A stretch of 64,000 nt of DNA from Helicobacter acinonychis (GCF_900461455.1 NZ_UGIA01000001.1:496001-560000), one strand, 5' to 3'. Counted from the first letter of the stretch, positions 26,020 through 35,245 are shown. Made by a program: numbers and translations. The notes: generated by a model not told the origin, from the sequence alone.

Positions 26020-26601
26020 ATGAAAAAGATTTTACTTTTCATTCTTGTCATTTTGTTTTCGGTAGGGATTTATTCAGCATGGCATGTTTTATTGGAAAAA
26101 TCCCTAGAATTGAAACTAGTTACCTCATCTAATGATTTGCTTTTAAAATTGTTAGCGATTCTTGGCGTTTTTTCTATATTGGTGCTTTTTCAAGGCGTTA
26201 TTTCTTCGTATAAAGAGTGCCAACTCAAACGCATTTTACAAAAAATAGACGCTATGAACGGCTTTGAATTTGAAGAATATTCTAAAATATTTTTCACTTC
26301 AAAGGGTTTTGAAGTTAGCATCACTCAAAAAAGCAGCGATTATGGAGCGGATTTGATTTTAGAAAAAGACGGTGTCAAATGGGTGGTTCAAGCCAAACGC
26401 TACTCACACAAAGTTTCGCCCAAAGCCATTCAAGAGGTGGTCTCTTCTAAAGCTTACTACGCTTGCGAAAAAGCTTGCGTGATCACCAATAGCTACTTCA
26501 CGCAAGCGGCTCAAAAACTGGCTCAAGCTAATGAAGTGCTTTTAATTGATAGGGACGAATGGGTTAGGTTTTTGGATGGGAAAGATCACAAGGAAATGTA
26601 A
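26020..26601 (+). CDS. Membrane-anchored Mrr-type restriction endonuclease-like protein
   Basis: A 193-residue protein. Two membrane segments (about 4-21 and 44-62) precede a C-terminal Mrr_cat nuclease-like domain. Visible active-site elements are GFEFEEY (Glu 83-86), DYGADLIL (D111) and VVQAKRY (Q124-x-K126), followed by the conserved KAIQEVVSSKAYYACEKACVITN block. Soluble relatives cleave methylated or foreign DNA; membrane-anchored forms of this family exist but their role is unclear. It starts 3 bases after the lipoprotein stop, and its 3' end overlaps the convergent K+ channel gene by 16 bases. Confidence 0.8.
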   Translation: MKKILLFILVILFSVGIYSAWHVLLEKSLELKLVTSSNDLLLKLLAILGVFSILVLFQGVISSYKECQLKRILQKIDAMNGFEFEEYSKIFFTSKGFEVSITQKSSDYGADLILEKDGVKWVVQAKRYSHKVSPKAIQEVVSSKAYYACEKACVITNSYFTQAAQKLAQANEVLLIDRDEWVRFLDGKDHKEM

Positions 26602-27722
26602 TCCACTTCTTTGGGTCTGTGATTGCTGCCAATGATTTGCTTGCAGGTCGCAACGCCCTCTGAAGTGCCAACCATTAATAGCTTGGATTCGCTTGCAATA
26701 ATCGTTTCTCCATTGGGCATGGGGATATATTTGCCATCTTTTTGAGTGATCCCAATCACAAAGGCTTTAGCGATCTCTCTAAAATGGGCCTCTTTTAGTT
26801 TCCTTAACACAAGCCAACTGGTTTTAGGGACAATCACTTCTTCTAAATCTAATAGCGTGTCTTTTTTATTGATAAAACGCTCTAAGATGTTTTCCATATC
26901 TGGGCGCACCGCCATCGCACTCACCCGTTGTGCCATAAGCTTTGTAGGGGAAACCACCATATCAGCCCCTAATTTTTTTAATTTTTCCAAGCCTTCATCG
27001 CTATGAGCGCTCGCAATGATGTAGTAGGGTTTGCGTTTCAATTCCTTTTCAAACAAGCGCACGCTCACCATTAACGCTACATTCACCGACAAAATCTTAG
27101 ACAACGCCACAACGCCCCTAGCGCTGCTCAAGTGGGTTTTGAGCATGGCTAAATTGGTGTGTGGATCGCCTATAATATAGTAGGGGTATTTGTGTTTGAT
27201 AGCCTCTTCTTCAAAATTAGGGTCATTATCCACGACCACAAAAGGGATTTGAGCGGAGCGGAATTGCTTGCTCAATTCAATCGTGTATTCGTTATGGTAA
27301 CAAATCACATAATGATCCTTAAGGCGCGCGATTTTATAAATCATGTCTCTCTCCTTAATCAATCTGGTGAGCGTGCCTTTATTGACAACGCTGACTAAAA
27401 TAGCCACGCCAAATGCAATCGCTCCTCCCCCACAAAACATTAAAATGGAGCTTAAAAAAACGCTTACAGGTCCAAATTGACCCTCATTTAAAGAGCCAAA
27501 ACCTGTCGAGCTCGTGGTGTAAGTCGCTTGGAAGAAAGCTTGCACAAGGGTGTAATCTTCTAGGGCAAAGTATCCTAAAGTGCCTAAAAGCACGAGTAAT
27601 TGGATTAAAATAAGCGGGAGTCTAAAGACCTTAAATTGTTCATAGATTTCAGAATTTAAATTGACTTCTGGCTGATTTTCCTTATCTTTTTTGATTTTAA
27701 AAAATTTCAACTTTTTAAACAA
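26586..27722 (-). CDS. kchA: Two-TM potassium channel with RCK domain (KchA-like)
   Basis: About 378 residues. Two membrane helices (about 38-57 and 87-115) flank a pore with the filter TTSSTGFGS, a variant of the usual TVGYGD. A TrkA_N/RCK domain follows, but the nucleotide-binding glycine motif is replaced (VICYHNEYT), and a TrkA_C-like end reads ASESKLLMVG. A homologue in H. pylori is described as a K+ channel needed for gastric colonisation. TTG at 27722 has AGGG 7 bases upstream; the TTG at 27728 is too close to it. The gene is convergent with the Mrr-like gene. Confidence 0.85.
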   Translation of the reverse strand: MFKKLKFFKIKKDKENQPEVNLNSEIYEQFKVFRLPLILIQLLVLLGTLGYFALEDYTLVQAFFQATYTTSSTGFGSLNEGQFGPVSVFLSSILMFCGGGAIAFGVAILVSVVNKGTLTRLIKERDMIYKIARLKDHYVICYHNEYTIELSKQFRSAQIPFVVVDNDPNFEEEAIKHKYPYYIIGDPHTNLAMLKTHLSSARGVVALSKILSVNVALMVSVRLFEKELKRKPYYIIASAHSDEGLEKLKKLGADMVVSPTKLMAQRVSAMAVRPDMENILERFINKKDTLLDLEEVIVPKTSWLVLRKLKEAHFREIAKAFVIGITQKDGKYIPMPNGETIIASESKLLMVGTSEGVATCKQIIGSNHRPKEVDYISL

Positions 27723-27884
27723 AACCAATCCCTAGATCTAAATCAATTCAAAGCGTTTGAAAGCGTTTTATTTTTAAACTCCCTTAAAATATCATTCAAA
27801 ACCAAGCCTAAATAAGCCGGATTGATATTTAAAAAGAAGTTCCAATTCAAGGGGTTTTAAAATTCGTTATAAAACCCTAAGCGG

Positions 27885-28073
27885 CTAAGCCCCTTTACGC
27901 ATGGTCCTTAAAGTGGAAGCAGCCACCTTAATGCGTCTAGTCGTGCCGTCGTCTAATTGGATCTTAATAGAGCGTAAATTAGGGAGTAAGCGACGCTTGT
28001 TTTTATTGTTTGCATGACTTACATGATTGCCTATCATAGACCCTTTGAAAGTTAAAGTGCACCTTCTTGCCAT
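27885..28073 (-). CDS. rpmB: 50S ribosomal protein L28
   Basis: A 62-residue basic protein with the L28 pattern: [28 protein letters not shown], then RTIKV-type and a basic C-terminus ([10 protein letters not shown]). It is monocistronic by spacing, with a TACAAT -10-like box upstream on the minus strand. The 156 bases between it and the channel gene hold no other ORF. Confidence 0.96.
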   Translation of the reverse strand: MARRCTLTFKGSMIGNHVSHANNKNKRRLLPNLRSIKIQLDDGTTRRIKVAASTLRTMRKGA

Positions 28074-28157
28074 TGTGTATCCTTAAATATTAAAATAAAT
28101 TTAGCATTGTACTTAAAAAATCCTTAAAAAAGACTGATTTTAAAACAAATTTTTCAA

Positions 28158-28991
28158 TCACTCATCCAAAGCTCGTTTTTTAGGGGTAGGGGTTTTGAAA
28201 CCTTTCATCTTATCAATCGCCTCTTTGTATGCAGAAATATTTTTTTCTGTCAATTCTGTTATGGCTTTTTTCATGATTAAAGCGTAGATTTTGTTTAAAA
28301 TCTGGTGTATCGCATCCTGCTTATTCTTTTCTAAACCGGCGAAAAGATTGTTTTTAAGATTAAACCCTAAAGAAAGATTATTATAGGCTTGCACGATTGC
28401 TTGAAAATCCCCCAACCCTACCTTAAAATCATAAATCACGCGATAACTCTCTGGCTCATAAAGACTAAATAACACAGAGCCTGAACTTTGATTGATGAGA
28501 GCGTTTGAATTAGGCTTGTTAGGGTCTTTTAAATGGATTTTTAGATCTTCTAAAACGCCTACCCACCCTTTCACATCTAAAAGTGCAAAAAGCTTCTTTT
28601 TATCTTGCGAAGTTAGAGCGTTTTCATCTTTAAAAGAAAGCGTTTGATAGCCTCTTTTTTCAAAAATACTTTGGATTTGATCAAGTAGGGCGTTTTGGAA
28701 CAAGGCGCTATAAGATTTTAGATTGGCGCTCATTTGAATATTGGGTGCTAAAATACCAATCAAACGATGATTTGGTGCGGCTTTTGCAACATGCACAGGG
28801 TAGTTAAAATTGATTGGCGTTACCTTTTGAGTGGTTTGAATGGTTTTAGTAACTTGAATTGGTTTTTCTTGCTCGTTTTGCGGCGTTGTTTCAATGACTG
28901 GTTTTTTTGCACAACTCATTAATGCGATTGAAAGCCCTAAAATAATTAGCGTTTTAAAACAGAGTTTTTGAGAAAAAAATAAACGCTCCAT
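28158..28991 (-). CDS. HpaA-family lipoprotein (neuraminyllactose-binding hemagglutinin paralogue)
   Basis: A 277-residue protein with lipobox LMSC (lipid on C27), then a HpaA-like body: INFNYPVHVAKAAPNHRLIGILAPNIQ, and QNALLDQIQSIFEKRGYQ. Helicobacter encodes several HpaA paralogues; HpaA itself is a surface and flagellar-sheath lipoprotein linked to adhesion. Whether this paralogue binds sialyl glycans is not known. It is transcribed alone, divergently from mraY. Confidence 0.85.
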   Translation of the reverse strand: MERLFFSQKLCFKTLIILGLSIALMSCAKKPVIETTPQNEQEKPIQVTKTIQTTQKVTPINFNYPVHVAKAAPNHRLIGILAPNIQMSANLKSYSALFQNALLDQIQSIFEKRGYQTLSFKDENALTSQDKKKLFALLDVKGWVGVLEDLKIHLKDPNKPNSNALINQSSGSVLFSLYEPESYRVIYDFKVGLGDFQAIVQAYNNLSLGFNLKNNLFAGLEKNKQDAIHQILNKIYALIMKKAITELTEKNISAYKEAIDKMKGFKTPTPKKRALDE

Positions 28992-29122
28992 AACACTCTC
29001 CCAAAGATTAAAATATTTCGTTGATTATACTTTAACGCATGCGGATTTGAGGGCATCAATTTGCGCTACAATTTTCTTTTTTGTCTAATTTCAAGTGCAG
29101 CGATTTTATCACAAGGGATTTC

Positions 29123-30184
29123 ATGCTCTATTCTCTATTATATGGCTATTTTAATATCAATCTTTTCCAGTATTTGACTTTTAGAGCAGGGTTAGGGTTT
29201 TTCATAGCCTTTTTTCTCACGCTTTTTTTAATGCCTAAATTCATTCTATGGGCAAAGGCTAAAAAGGCTAACCAACCCATTTCTAGCTTCGTGCCAAGCC
29301 ACCAAAACAAAAAAGATACCCCTACGATGGGCGGCATTGTTTTTGTCTTTGCAACCATTATTGCGAGCTTGTTGTGCGCGTCTTTGGGTAATCCTTATGT
29401 GTTGTTAGGGATAATCGTGTTAGTGGGCTTTAGTTTTGTGGGTTTTAGAGACGATTACACTAAAATCAACCAACAAAGTAATGCTGGAATGAGCGCAAAA
29501 ATGAAATTTGGCATGCTTTTTGTCCTTTCGCTTGTGGTTTCTGTTTTATTGAGCGTTAAGGGGTTGGATACTTTTTTGTATGCACCTTTTTTAAAAAACC
29601 CCTTGTTTGAAATGCCCACGGCTTTAGCGGTTGGTTTTTGGGTGTTGGTTTTTTTATCTGCGAGTAATGCGGTGAATTTAACCGACGGACTAGACGGATT
29701 AGCGAGCGTGCCTAGCATTTTCACTCTCTTAAGCCTTTCTATTTTTGTGTATGTGGCAGGGAATGCGGAATTTTCTAAATACTTGCTTTATCCTAAAGTC
29801 ATAGATGTAGGGGAATTGTTTGTTATTTCGCTAGCGTTAATCGGATCGCTTTTTGGCTTTTTGTGGTATAACTGCAACCCAGCAAGCGTGTTTATGGGCG
29901 ATAGTGGGAGTTTGGCTTTAGGGGGGTTTATCGCTTATAACGCTATTGTTTCGCATAATGAAATCTTATTGGTTTTAATGGGGTCTATTTTTGTAATAGA
30001 AACTTTATCGGTGATCTTGCAAGTAGGGAGCTATAAAACCCGTAAAAAACGCCTTTTTTTAATGGCACCCATCCATCATCATTTTGAGCAAAAGGGTTGG
30101 GCAGAAAATAAAGTGATTGTGCGTTTTTGGATCATTTCTATGCTGAGTAATTTAGTCGCTCTTTTAAGCTTGAAGGTGCGTTAA
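29123..30184 (+). CDS. mraY: Phospho-N-acetylmuramoyl-pentapeptide transferase
   Basis: A 353-residue, ten-helix membrane enzyme that transfers phospho-MurNAc-pentapeptide to undecaprenyl phosphate to form lipid I. The conserved motifs are present: [41 protein letters not shown] and MAPIHHHFE. The open frame extends upstream to a TTG with no ribosome site. The ATG at 29123 has AAGGG 5-6 bases upstream and gives the usual [10 protein letters not shown] start. murD begins at the base after its stop. Confidence 0.97.
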   Translation: MLYSLLYGYFNINLFQYLTFRAGLGFFIAFFLTLFLMPKFILWAKAKKANQPISSFVPSHQNKKDTPTMGGIVFVFATIIASLLCASLGNPYVLLGIIVLVGFSFVGFRDDYTKINQQSNAGMSAKMKFGMLFVLSLVVSVLLSVKGLDTFLYAPFLKNPLFEMPTALAVGFWVLVFLSASNAVNLTDGLDGLASVPSIFTLLSLSIFVYVAGNAEFSKYLLYPKVIDVGELFVISLALIGSLFGFLWYNCNPASVFMGDSGSLALGGFIAYNAIVSHNEILLVLMGSIFVIETLSVILQVGSYKTRKKRLFLMAPIHHHFEQKGWAENKVIVRFWIISMLSNLVALLSLKVR

Positions 30185-31453
30185 ATGAAAATCTCTTTGT
30201 TTGGGCATGGAAAAACCACTCTAGCACTAGCGCGTTTTTTAAAAAAAAACCATAACGAAGTGGGATTTTTTGATGATAAATTCACTTCATCTTTTAAAGA
30301 TGGAGAGGGTTTTCTTTGTTATCCTAGTAAGGATTTTAACCCCAATGATTCCCAACTAGAAATAGTCAGCCCTGGCATTAGTTTTATGCACCCTTTAGTG
30401 ATAAAAGCCAAGCATTTAGTGAGCGAATACGATTATATTGATAGCCTGTTTGATTCTTCTTTCACGCCCACGATGATAAGCATTAGCGGCACCAATGGTA
30501 AAACCACCACGACAGAAATGCTCACCACGCTTTTAGAAGATTTTAAGGCTGTGAGTGGGGGAAACATCGGCACGCCCTTGATTGAATTGTTTGAAAAACA
30601 ATCGCCCTTGTGGGTGTTAGAAACAAGCTCTTTTTCTTTGCACTACACTAACAAGGCTTACCCTTTAATTTATTTGCTCATCAATGTGGAGTTGGATCAT
30701 TTAACCTGGCATTGCAATTTTGAAAATTATTTGAACGCTAAACTCAAGGTTTTAACATTGATGCCTAAAACTTCCCTAGCTATCCTCCCTTTAAAATTCA
30801 AAGAACATTCAAGCGTTCAAAATTCGCAAGTGCAAAAAATCTTTTTTGATAAGGGTGAAGAGATTTTAGAAAATTTAGCAATCCCTTCTAACGCCCTTTC
30901 TTTTAAGGGAGCGTTTTTATTAGACGCCGCATTAGCCATTTTAACTTATGAGCGATTTTTAAAAATAAACCATCTAAAATGGCAAGATTATAAAGAAAAC
31001 GCCCTTAAAAGATTGAACGCTTTCAAAATTGGTTCGCATAAAATGGAGGAATTTAGGGATAAAAAGGGGCGTTTGTGGGTAGATGACAGCAAGGCCACTA
31101 ATATTGATGCTACCCTACAAGCCCTAAAAACTTTTAAAAAACAAAAAATCCATTTGATTTTAGGGGGCGATATTAAAGGGGTCAATTTAACCCCCCTTTT
31201 TGAAGAGTTGAAACATTATGAAATAAGCCTTTATGCGATAGGCTCAAGCACTTTTATTATCCAAGCGTTAGCGCAAGAATTTAATCTTGTTTGTAAGGTT
31301 TGCTTGGAGTTAGAAAAGGCGGTTGGAGAAATTAAAAGCGTTTTGCAACAAAATGAAGTTGCTTTGCTTTCACCTAGCGCGGCTAGCTTGGATCAATTTT
31401 CTTCGTATAAAGAAAGGGGTGAAAAATTTAAGGCGTTTGTTTTAAGAGATTAA
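30185..31453 (+). CDS. murD: UDP-N-acetylmuramoylalanine-D-glutamate ligase
   Basis: A 422-residue Mur ligase adding D-Glu to UDP-MurNAc-L-Ala. The ATP-binding P-loop is [11 protein letters not shown] (near 101-111), with the catalytic segment [10 protein letters not shown], and [11 protein letters not shown] and [11 protein letters not shown] in the C-terminal domain. The start abuts the mraY stop (TAAATG), so the two form a cell-wall operon. The dispersed repeat copy begins 31 bases after the stop and may supply the terminator. Confidence 0.97.
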   Translation: MKISLFGHGKTTLALARFLKKNHNEVGFFDDKFTSSFKDGEGFLCYPSKDFNPNDSQLEIVSPGISFMHPLVIKAKHLVSEYDYIDSLFDSSFTPTMISISGTNGKTTTTEMLTTLLEDFKAVSGGNIGTPLIELFEKQSPLWVLETSSFSLHYTNKAYPLIYLLINVELDHLTWHCNFENYLNAKLKVLTLMPKTSLAILPLKFKEHSSVQNSQVQKIFFDKGEEILENLAIPSNALSFKGAFLLDAALAILTYERFLKINHLKWQDYKENALKRLNAFKIGSHKMEEFRDKKGRLWVDDSKATNIDATLQALKTFKKQKIHLILGGDIKGVNLTPLFEELKHYEISLYAIGSSTFIIQALAQEFNLVCKVCLELEKAVGEIKSVLQQNEVALLSPSAASLDQFSSYKERGEKFKAFVLRD

Positions 31454-31484
31454 AGCTTGTTCTAATAAAACATTATAAGTTCTA

Positions 31485-31641
31485 AAAATGCTCAAAAGCA
31501 TTTTTTAAAATAAAATAATGAAGAGCTTGATTTTAATCAAGCGATAACCTCTTTTAAAAGGGGTTTTGGGGGTTTAGTTGGGGGTTAAGGGGGAGAGTTA
31601 TTTCAAAACATCCCCCTATCCCCTTAAGAGAATGAGTTTTA
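31485..31641. repeat. Second copy of the dispersed intergenic repeat, opposite orientation
   Basis: Read on the minus strand, this stretch aligns with 21802-21968: the same lead AAAACTCATTCTCTTAAGGGG, a C-rich tract, GGTTATCGCTTG, the 6-bp hairpin (here GCTTGA/TCAAGC, 31526-31531 and 31538-31543) and the hairpin AAAAATGC/GCATTTTT (31485-31506). The outer right-hand inverted-repeat arm seen in the first copy is missing. It lies between murD and the DUF493 gene, and the terminal hairpin could terminate murD. Confidence 0.8.
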
Positions 31642-31707
31642 AAAGCTTTAAAATCCTTTTTTTTAAAATAATTAAAAAGATTTAAATTTTTATAAAAACA
31701 GCCAAGA

Positions 31708-31968
31708 TTAAAGTGCATGAACCACAACCTTTAATTGTGAAATTTTTTGAAAGATCTCGTTGCGTTCTAACTCGTTTGCCACTTCAATGGATGCATTAAA
31801 GCTATAAAATCTAGCATTTTTAGAAGTGTTTTTCAATTCTAATTTAAAGGGGCGTTGGTAGGCTTCTAAAAGCTCTTTCAATAAGCTTGAATCTTTGGTG
31901 GTCATAATCACCCTATAATCCCAAATGCAAGGGTAAATGATGGTGGGTTTTTCTAAATTAGATGGCAC
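31708..31968 (-). CDS. DUF493 (YbeD-like) family protein
   Basis: An 86-residue protein starting at GTG (31968) with GGGAG 7 bases upstream: PSNLEKPTIIYPCIWDYRVI and a C-terminal half ERNEIFQKISQLKVVVHAL. The DUF493 family has a ferredoxin-like regulatory fold (E. coli YbeD, linked to lipoate metabolism). No function is known in Helicobacter. Its first 11 bases overlap the end of the thioesterase gene upstream, so the two are coupled. A longer open frame upstream has no support. Confidence 0.85.
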   Translation of the reverse strand: MPSNLEKPTIIYPCIWDYRVIMTTKDSSLLKELLEAYQRPFKLELKNTSKNARFYSFNASIEVANELERNEIFQKISQLKVVVHAL

Positions 31969-32359
31969 TAAGCAACTCCCTAAACAATTCAGGAATGGCA
32001 ATGGGGCTGTATTTATGGCGATCCACAAAGCCAAATTTGATTTCTGAAGCAAAGACTTTAAAAGGTGCAATAGCTTCTAAAGAAGCGTTTTGGACGCAAT
32101 AAATTTCTTGAAAAAGCACGATAGAAACTTTTTTAAATTCCTTAATTTTCGTTCTTATTTCTAAAACTTGCCCAAGGCTTGCAGGGGTGAAAAAATCCGC
32201 TTTGATAGAGCGGATGACAAACACGCCCTCTTCACTCTCTGGCAAAACATGTTTTTTAAAAAAAAACTCGCTTCTAGCTCTCTCGCAATATTTCAAATAA
32301 TTCGCATGATAGACCACGCCTTCAGAATCAGTGTCCTCATAATACACCCTACAACGCAT
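31958..32359 (-). CDS. ybgC: YbgC-type acyl-CoA thioesterase (hot-dog fold)
   Basis: A 133-residue single hot-dog-domain protein. The N-terminal catalytic signature YYEDTDSEGVVYHANYLKYCERARSEFF contains the active-site Asp and the helix motif. Homologues hydrolyse acyl-CoA; in E. coli the gene sits with the tol-pal cluster and has been linked to phospholipid metabolism. There is no tol gene here. It is followed by the overlapping DUF493 gene. Confidence 0.9.
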   Translation of the reverse strand: MRCRVYYEDTDSEGVVYHANYLKYCERARSEFFFKKHVLPESEEGVFVIRSIKADFFTPASLGQVLEIRTKIKEFKKVSIVLFQEIYCVQNASLEAIAPFKVFASEIKFGFVDRHKYSPIAIPELFRELLSAI

Positions 32360-32508
32360 TATTTCCCTTTGAATAACGAAACTTCCTCAAGCATTATACA
32401 ATATGTTACTTAATTATAGTACAATCCAAGGATAGTTTTTGTGATTTTTAGATTGTTGTTGGAAATAAGGTTTTTCTATCCAAAACTCATAATAGCTATA
32501 ACCAAACT

Positions 32509-32530
32509 ATTAAGGGTATAGCCCCTTAAT
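32509..32530 (+). promoter_or_regulatory. Hairpin in the leader of the NSS transporter pair
   Basis: A perfect 8-bp inverted repeat ATTAAGGG/CCCTTAAT with a 6-base loop, 35 bases upstream of the first NSS gene. There is no T tract, so it is more likely an operator or RNA-stability element than a terminator. Confidence 0.4.
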
Positions 32531-32564
32531 TTCATCATCTACAAGGAGATTGTATAGTTTAAAA

Positions 32565-33893
32565 ATGGGTAATCATTTTTCTAAATTAGGGTTTGTTTTA
32601 GCCGCTTTAGGGAGTGCGATTGGTTTAGGGCATATTTGGCGCTTCCCTTACATGACAGGAGTGAGCGGTGGGGGTGCTTTCGTGCTGTTGTTTTTATTCT
32701 TATCCTTAAGCGTTGGTGTAACGATGTTTATCGCTGAAATGTTACTTGGGCAAAGCACGCAAAAAAATGTTGCAGAAGCTTTTGAAGAGCTTGATAATAA
32801 CCCTAAAAAACGCTGGAAATACGCAGGGTTTATGCTTATTTCTGGACCCTTAATTTTGACTTTTTACAGCACGATTTTAGGCTGGGTGCTTTATTATTTA
32901 GTGAGCGTTAGTTTTTATTTGCCTAATAGCATCCAAGAATCAGAACAAATCTTTAATGATACCTTGCAATCCATTGGGTTGCAATCCGTTGGGCTTTTTA
33001 GCGTTTTATTTTTGACAGGTTGGATCGTTTCTAGAGGGATTAAAGAAGGCATTGAAAAACTCAATTTGGTTTTAATGCCCTTGCTCTTTGTGACTTTTTT
33101 TGGCTTGCTTTTCTATGCGATGAGTTTGAAGTCCTTTTCTCAAGCCTTTCATTTCATGTTTGATTTCAAACCACAGGATTTGACCTCTCAAGTATTCACC
33201 GCTTCTTTGGGGCAAGTTTTCTTTTCTTTAAGCATAGGTTTAGGGATCAATATCACTTATGCTGCGGTTGCAGACAAAACACAGAATTTGCTCAAAAGCA
33301 CTATTTGGGTGGTTTTATCTGGGATTTTGATTTCTCTTGTGGCGGGGCTTATGATTTTTACTTTTGTGTTTGAACATGGGGCGAATGTCTCACAAGGCAC
33401 AGGGTTAATCTTTACTTCCTTACCGGTGGTTTTTGGCAAAATGGGACCGATGGGCACTCTTGTTTCAGTCCTTTTGTTGCTCGCGCTCGCTTTTGCAGGT
33501 ATCACTTCCACGGTGGCTTTATTAGAACCAAGCGTGATGTATTTTATGGAAAGGTATCAATGGTCTCGCTTTAAGGTGACTTGGGGGCTTGTAGGGTTGA
33601 TTTTTGTCGTGGGCGTGGTGTTGATTTTTTCCCTCCACAAGGATTATAAAGACTCGTTGAGTTTCTTTGGGAAAGGTCTTTTTGACTGGTTGGATTTTGC
33701 CTCAAGCACGATTATTATGCCTTTAGGTGGGATGGCAACCTTTATTTTTATGGGTTGGATTGTGAAAAAAGAAAAATTGCGTTTTTTGAGTGTGCATTTT
33801 TTAAGCCCTGCGTTGTTTGAGATTTGGTATTTCTTGCTCAAATATATCACCCCCTTGATCGTGTTCTCTATCTGGGTGGGTAAGATTTATTAG
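32565..33893 (+). CDS. Neurotransmitter:sodium symporter family transporter, copy 1
   Basis: A 442-residue protein with about 11-12 membrane helices of the LeuT fold. Helix 1 reads LGSAIGLGHIWRFPYMTGVSGGGAF. The helix 6 region SLGQVFFSLSIGLGINITYAA and helix 8 FAGITSTVALLEP carry the expected Na+ and substrate-site residues. The usual Asn in GNxWRFP is His. It would take up an amino acid or related solute with Na+; the substrate is unknown. The ATG at 32565 is preferred, although AAGGAG lies 16 bases upstream; a TTG 15 bases earlier is too close to that site. It is followed 9 bases later by a paralogue. Confidence 0.88.
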   Translation: MGNHFSKLGFVLAALGSAIGLGHIWRFPYMTGVSGGGAFVLLFLFLSLSVGVTMFIAEMLLGQSTQKNVAEAFEELDNNPKKRWKYAGFMLISGPLILTFYSTILGWVLYYLVSVSFYLPNSIQESEQIFNDTLQSIGLQSVGLFSVLFLTGWIVSRGIKEGIEKLNLVLMPLLFVTFFGLLFYAMSLKSFSQAFHFMFDFKPQDLTSQVFTASLGQVFFSLSIGLGINITYAAVADKTQNLLKSTIWVVLSGILISLVAGLMIFTFVFEHGANVSQGTGLIFTSLPVVFGKMGPMGTLVSVLLLLALAFAGITSTVALLEPSVMYFMERYQWSRFKVTWGLVGLIFVVGVVLIFSLHKDYKDSLSFFGKGLFDWLDFASSTIIMPLGGMATFIFMGWIVKKEKLRFLSVHFLSPALFEIWYFLLKYITPLIVFSIWVGKIY

Positions 33894-33902
33894 AATATTG
33901 GC

Positions 33903-35231
33903 ATGGGAAATTTTTCTAAATTAGGTTTTATTTTAGCTACTTTGGGCAGCTCTATTGGTTTAGGGCATATTTGGCGCTTTCCTTACATGGTGGGGAATAA
34001 TGGGGGGAGTGCGTTTGTGCTTTTGTATTTGGCACTGTCTTTAAGCTTGGGCGTTGCTATGCTTTTAGTGGAGATGTTAATTGGGAGTTTAGGGAAAAAA
34101 GATGCGGTCTCTAATTTTGAAATATTGGATCCTAAAAGGGGAAAATATTACCCAATCACTTTTATTTTTCTTTTAGGCGGTCCGCTCATTTTATCCTTTT
34201 ATGCGGTGGTGTTGGGCTGGGTGCTTTACTATCTTTTTGTGGTCACTTTTGATTTGCCTAAAAATTTAGAGCAAGCCAAAATACAGTTCAATTTGCTTCA
34301 AAATGGTAGCTTGATTTGGCCGGTTATTGGCTTTAGTGCATGCTTGTTGCCAACGATCTGGTTTGTTTCTAAAGGGATTAAAGAGGGGATTGAAAAGTTG
34401 AGCGTGGTGCTCATGCCCTTATTGTTTGTGATTTTTATAGGGCTTTTAATCTATGCGATGACTTTAGAAAGCCTGCCTAAAGCCTTGCATTATTTATTTA
34501 GTTTTGAGATTCAAAAGATTGATTTTAAGGTATTTATGGACGCTTTGGGGCAAATGTTTTTTTCTTTGAGTTTGGGGGTAGGCACGATCATTACTTATTC
34601 GGCCTTTACGCCTAAAAAAGAGAATTTATTCAAAAGTTCTTTATATATCGTCTTACCTGGTATTTTAATCTCTTTGATTGCTGGGGTGATGATCTTTACC
34701 TTTGTGTTTGAATACCATGCAGATGTGTCTCAAGGACCGGGACTTGTTTTTATCTCCTTGCCTTTAGTGTTCGCTGAAATGGGCATGAGCGGACAGATTG
34801 TCTCGCTCTTTTTCTTTATAGCACTTGTTTTTGCTGGGATCACTTCTACGGTTTCTCTGGTAGAGCCTTTGGCACTTTATCTTACTAATCGTTTTAATTT
34901 TTCGCACTTAAAAGCGTCGTTATGGATAGGGATTGTTGTGTATGTTTTAGGTATTTTAGTGATTCTTTCTATGAGTGAACGATACGCTAAGTTTTTGAGC
35001 TTTGCCCATAGGAGCGTGTTTGAATGGCTGGATTTTACCACTTCTTCATTGTTAATGCCGTTAGGAGGCTTGTTTTCAGTCTTGTTTGTGGGATGGCTTT
35101 TGAAAAAAGAGAGTGCTTTTTTAGCCACGAAGCATTTTTTTAATGAAAACGCGTTCAAAATATGGCTTTTTAGCGTGCGTTTTATCGTACCTGTAGTGAT
35201 TTTAGCGATTTTTATTTTGCAATTTAAATAA
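33903..35231 (+). CDS. Neurotransmitter:sodium symporter family transporter, copy 2
   Basis: A 442-residue tandem paralogue of the preceding gene, with the same helix 1 signature (LGSSIGLGHIWRFPYMVGNNGGSAF), the helix 6 region GQMFFSLSLGVGTIITYSA and helix 8 FAGITSTVSLVEP. It begins 9 bases after its neighbour's stop. The two have equal length and similar sequence throughout, so they come from gene duplication. They may have different substrates or form a functional pair. Confidence 0.88.
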   Translation: MGNFSKLGFILATLGSSIGLGHIWRFPYMVGNNGGSAFVLLYLALSLSLGVAMLLVEMLIGSLGKKDAVSNFEILDPKRGKYYPITFIFLLGGPLILSFYAVVLGWVLYYLFVVTFDLPKNLEQAKIQFNLLQNGSLIWPVIGFSACLLPTIWFVSKGIKEGIEKLSVVLMPLLFVIFIGLLIYAMTLESLPKALHYLFSFEIQKIDFKVFMDALGQMFFSLSLGVGTIITYSAFTPKKENLFKSSLYIVLPGILISLIAGVMIFTFVFEYHADVSQGPGLVFISLPLVFAEMGMSGQIVSLFFFIALVFAGITSTVSLVEPLALYLTNRFNFSHLKASLWIGIVVYVLGILVILSMSERYAKFLSFAHRSVFEWLDFTTSSLLMPLGGLFSVLFVGWLLKKESAFLATKHFFNENAFKIWLFSVRFIVPVVILAIFILQFK

Positions 35232-35245
35232 AAGGTGGGGGATTG

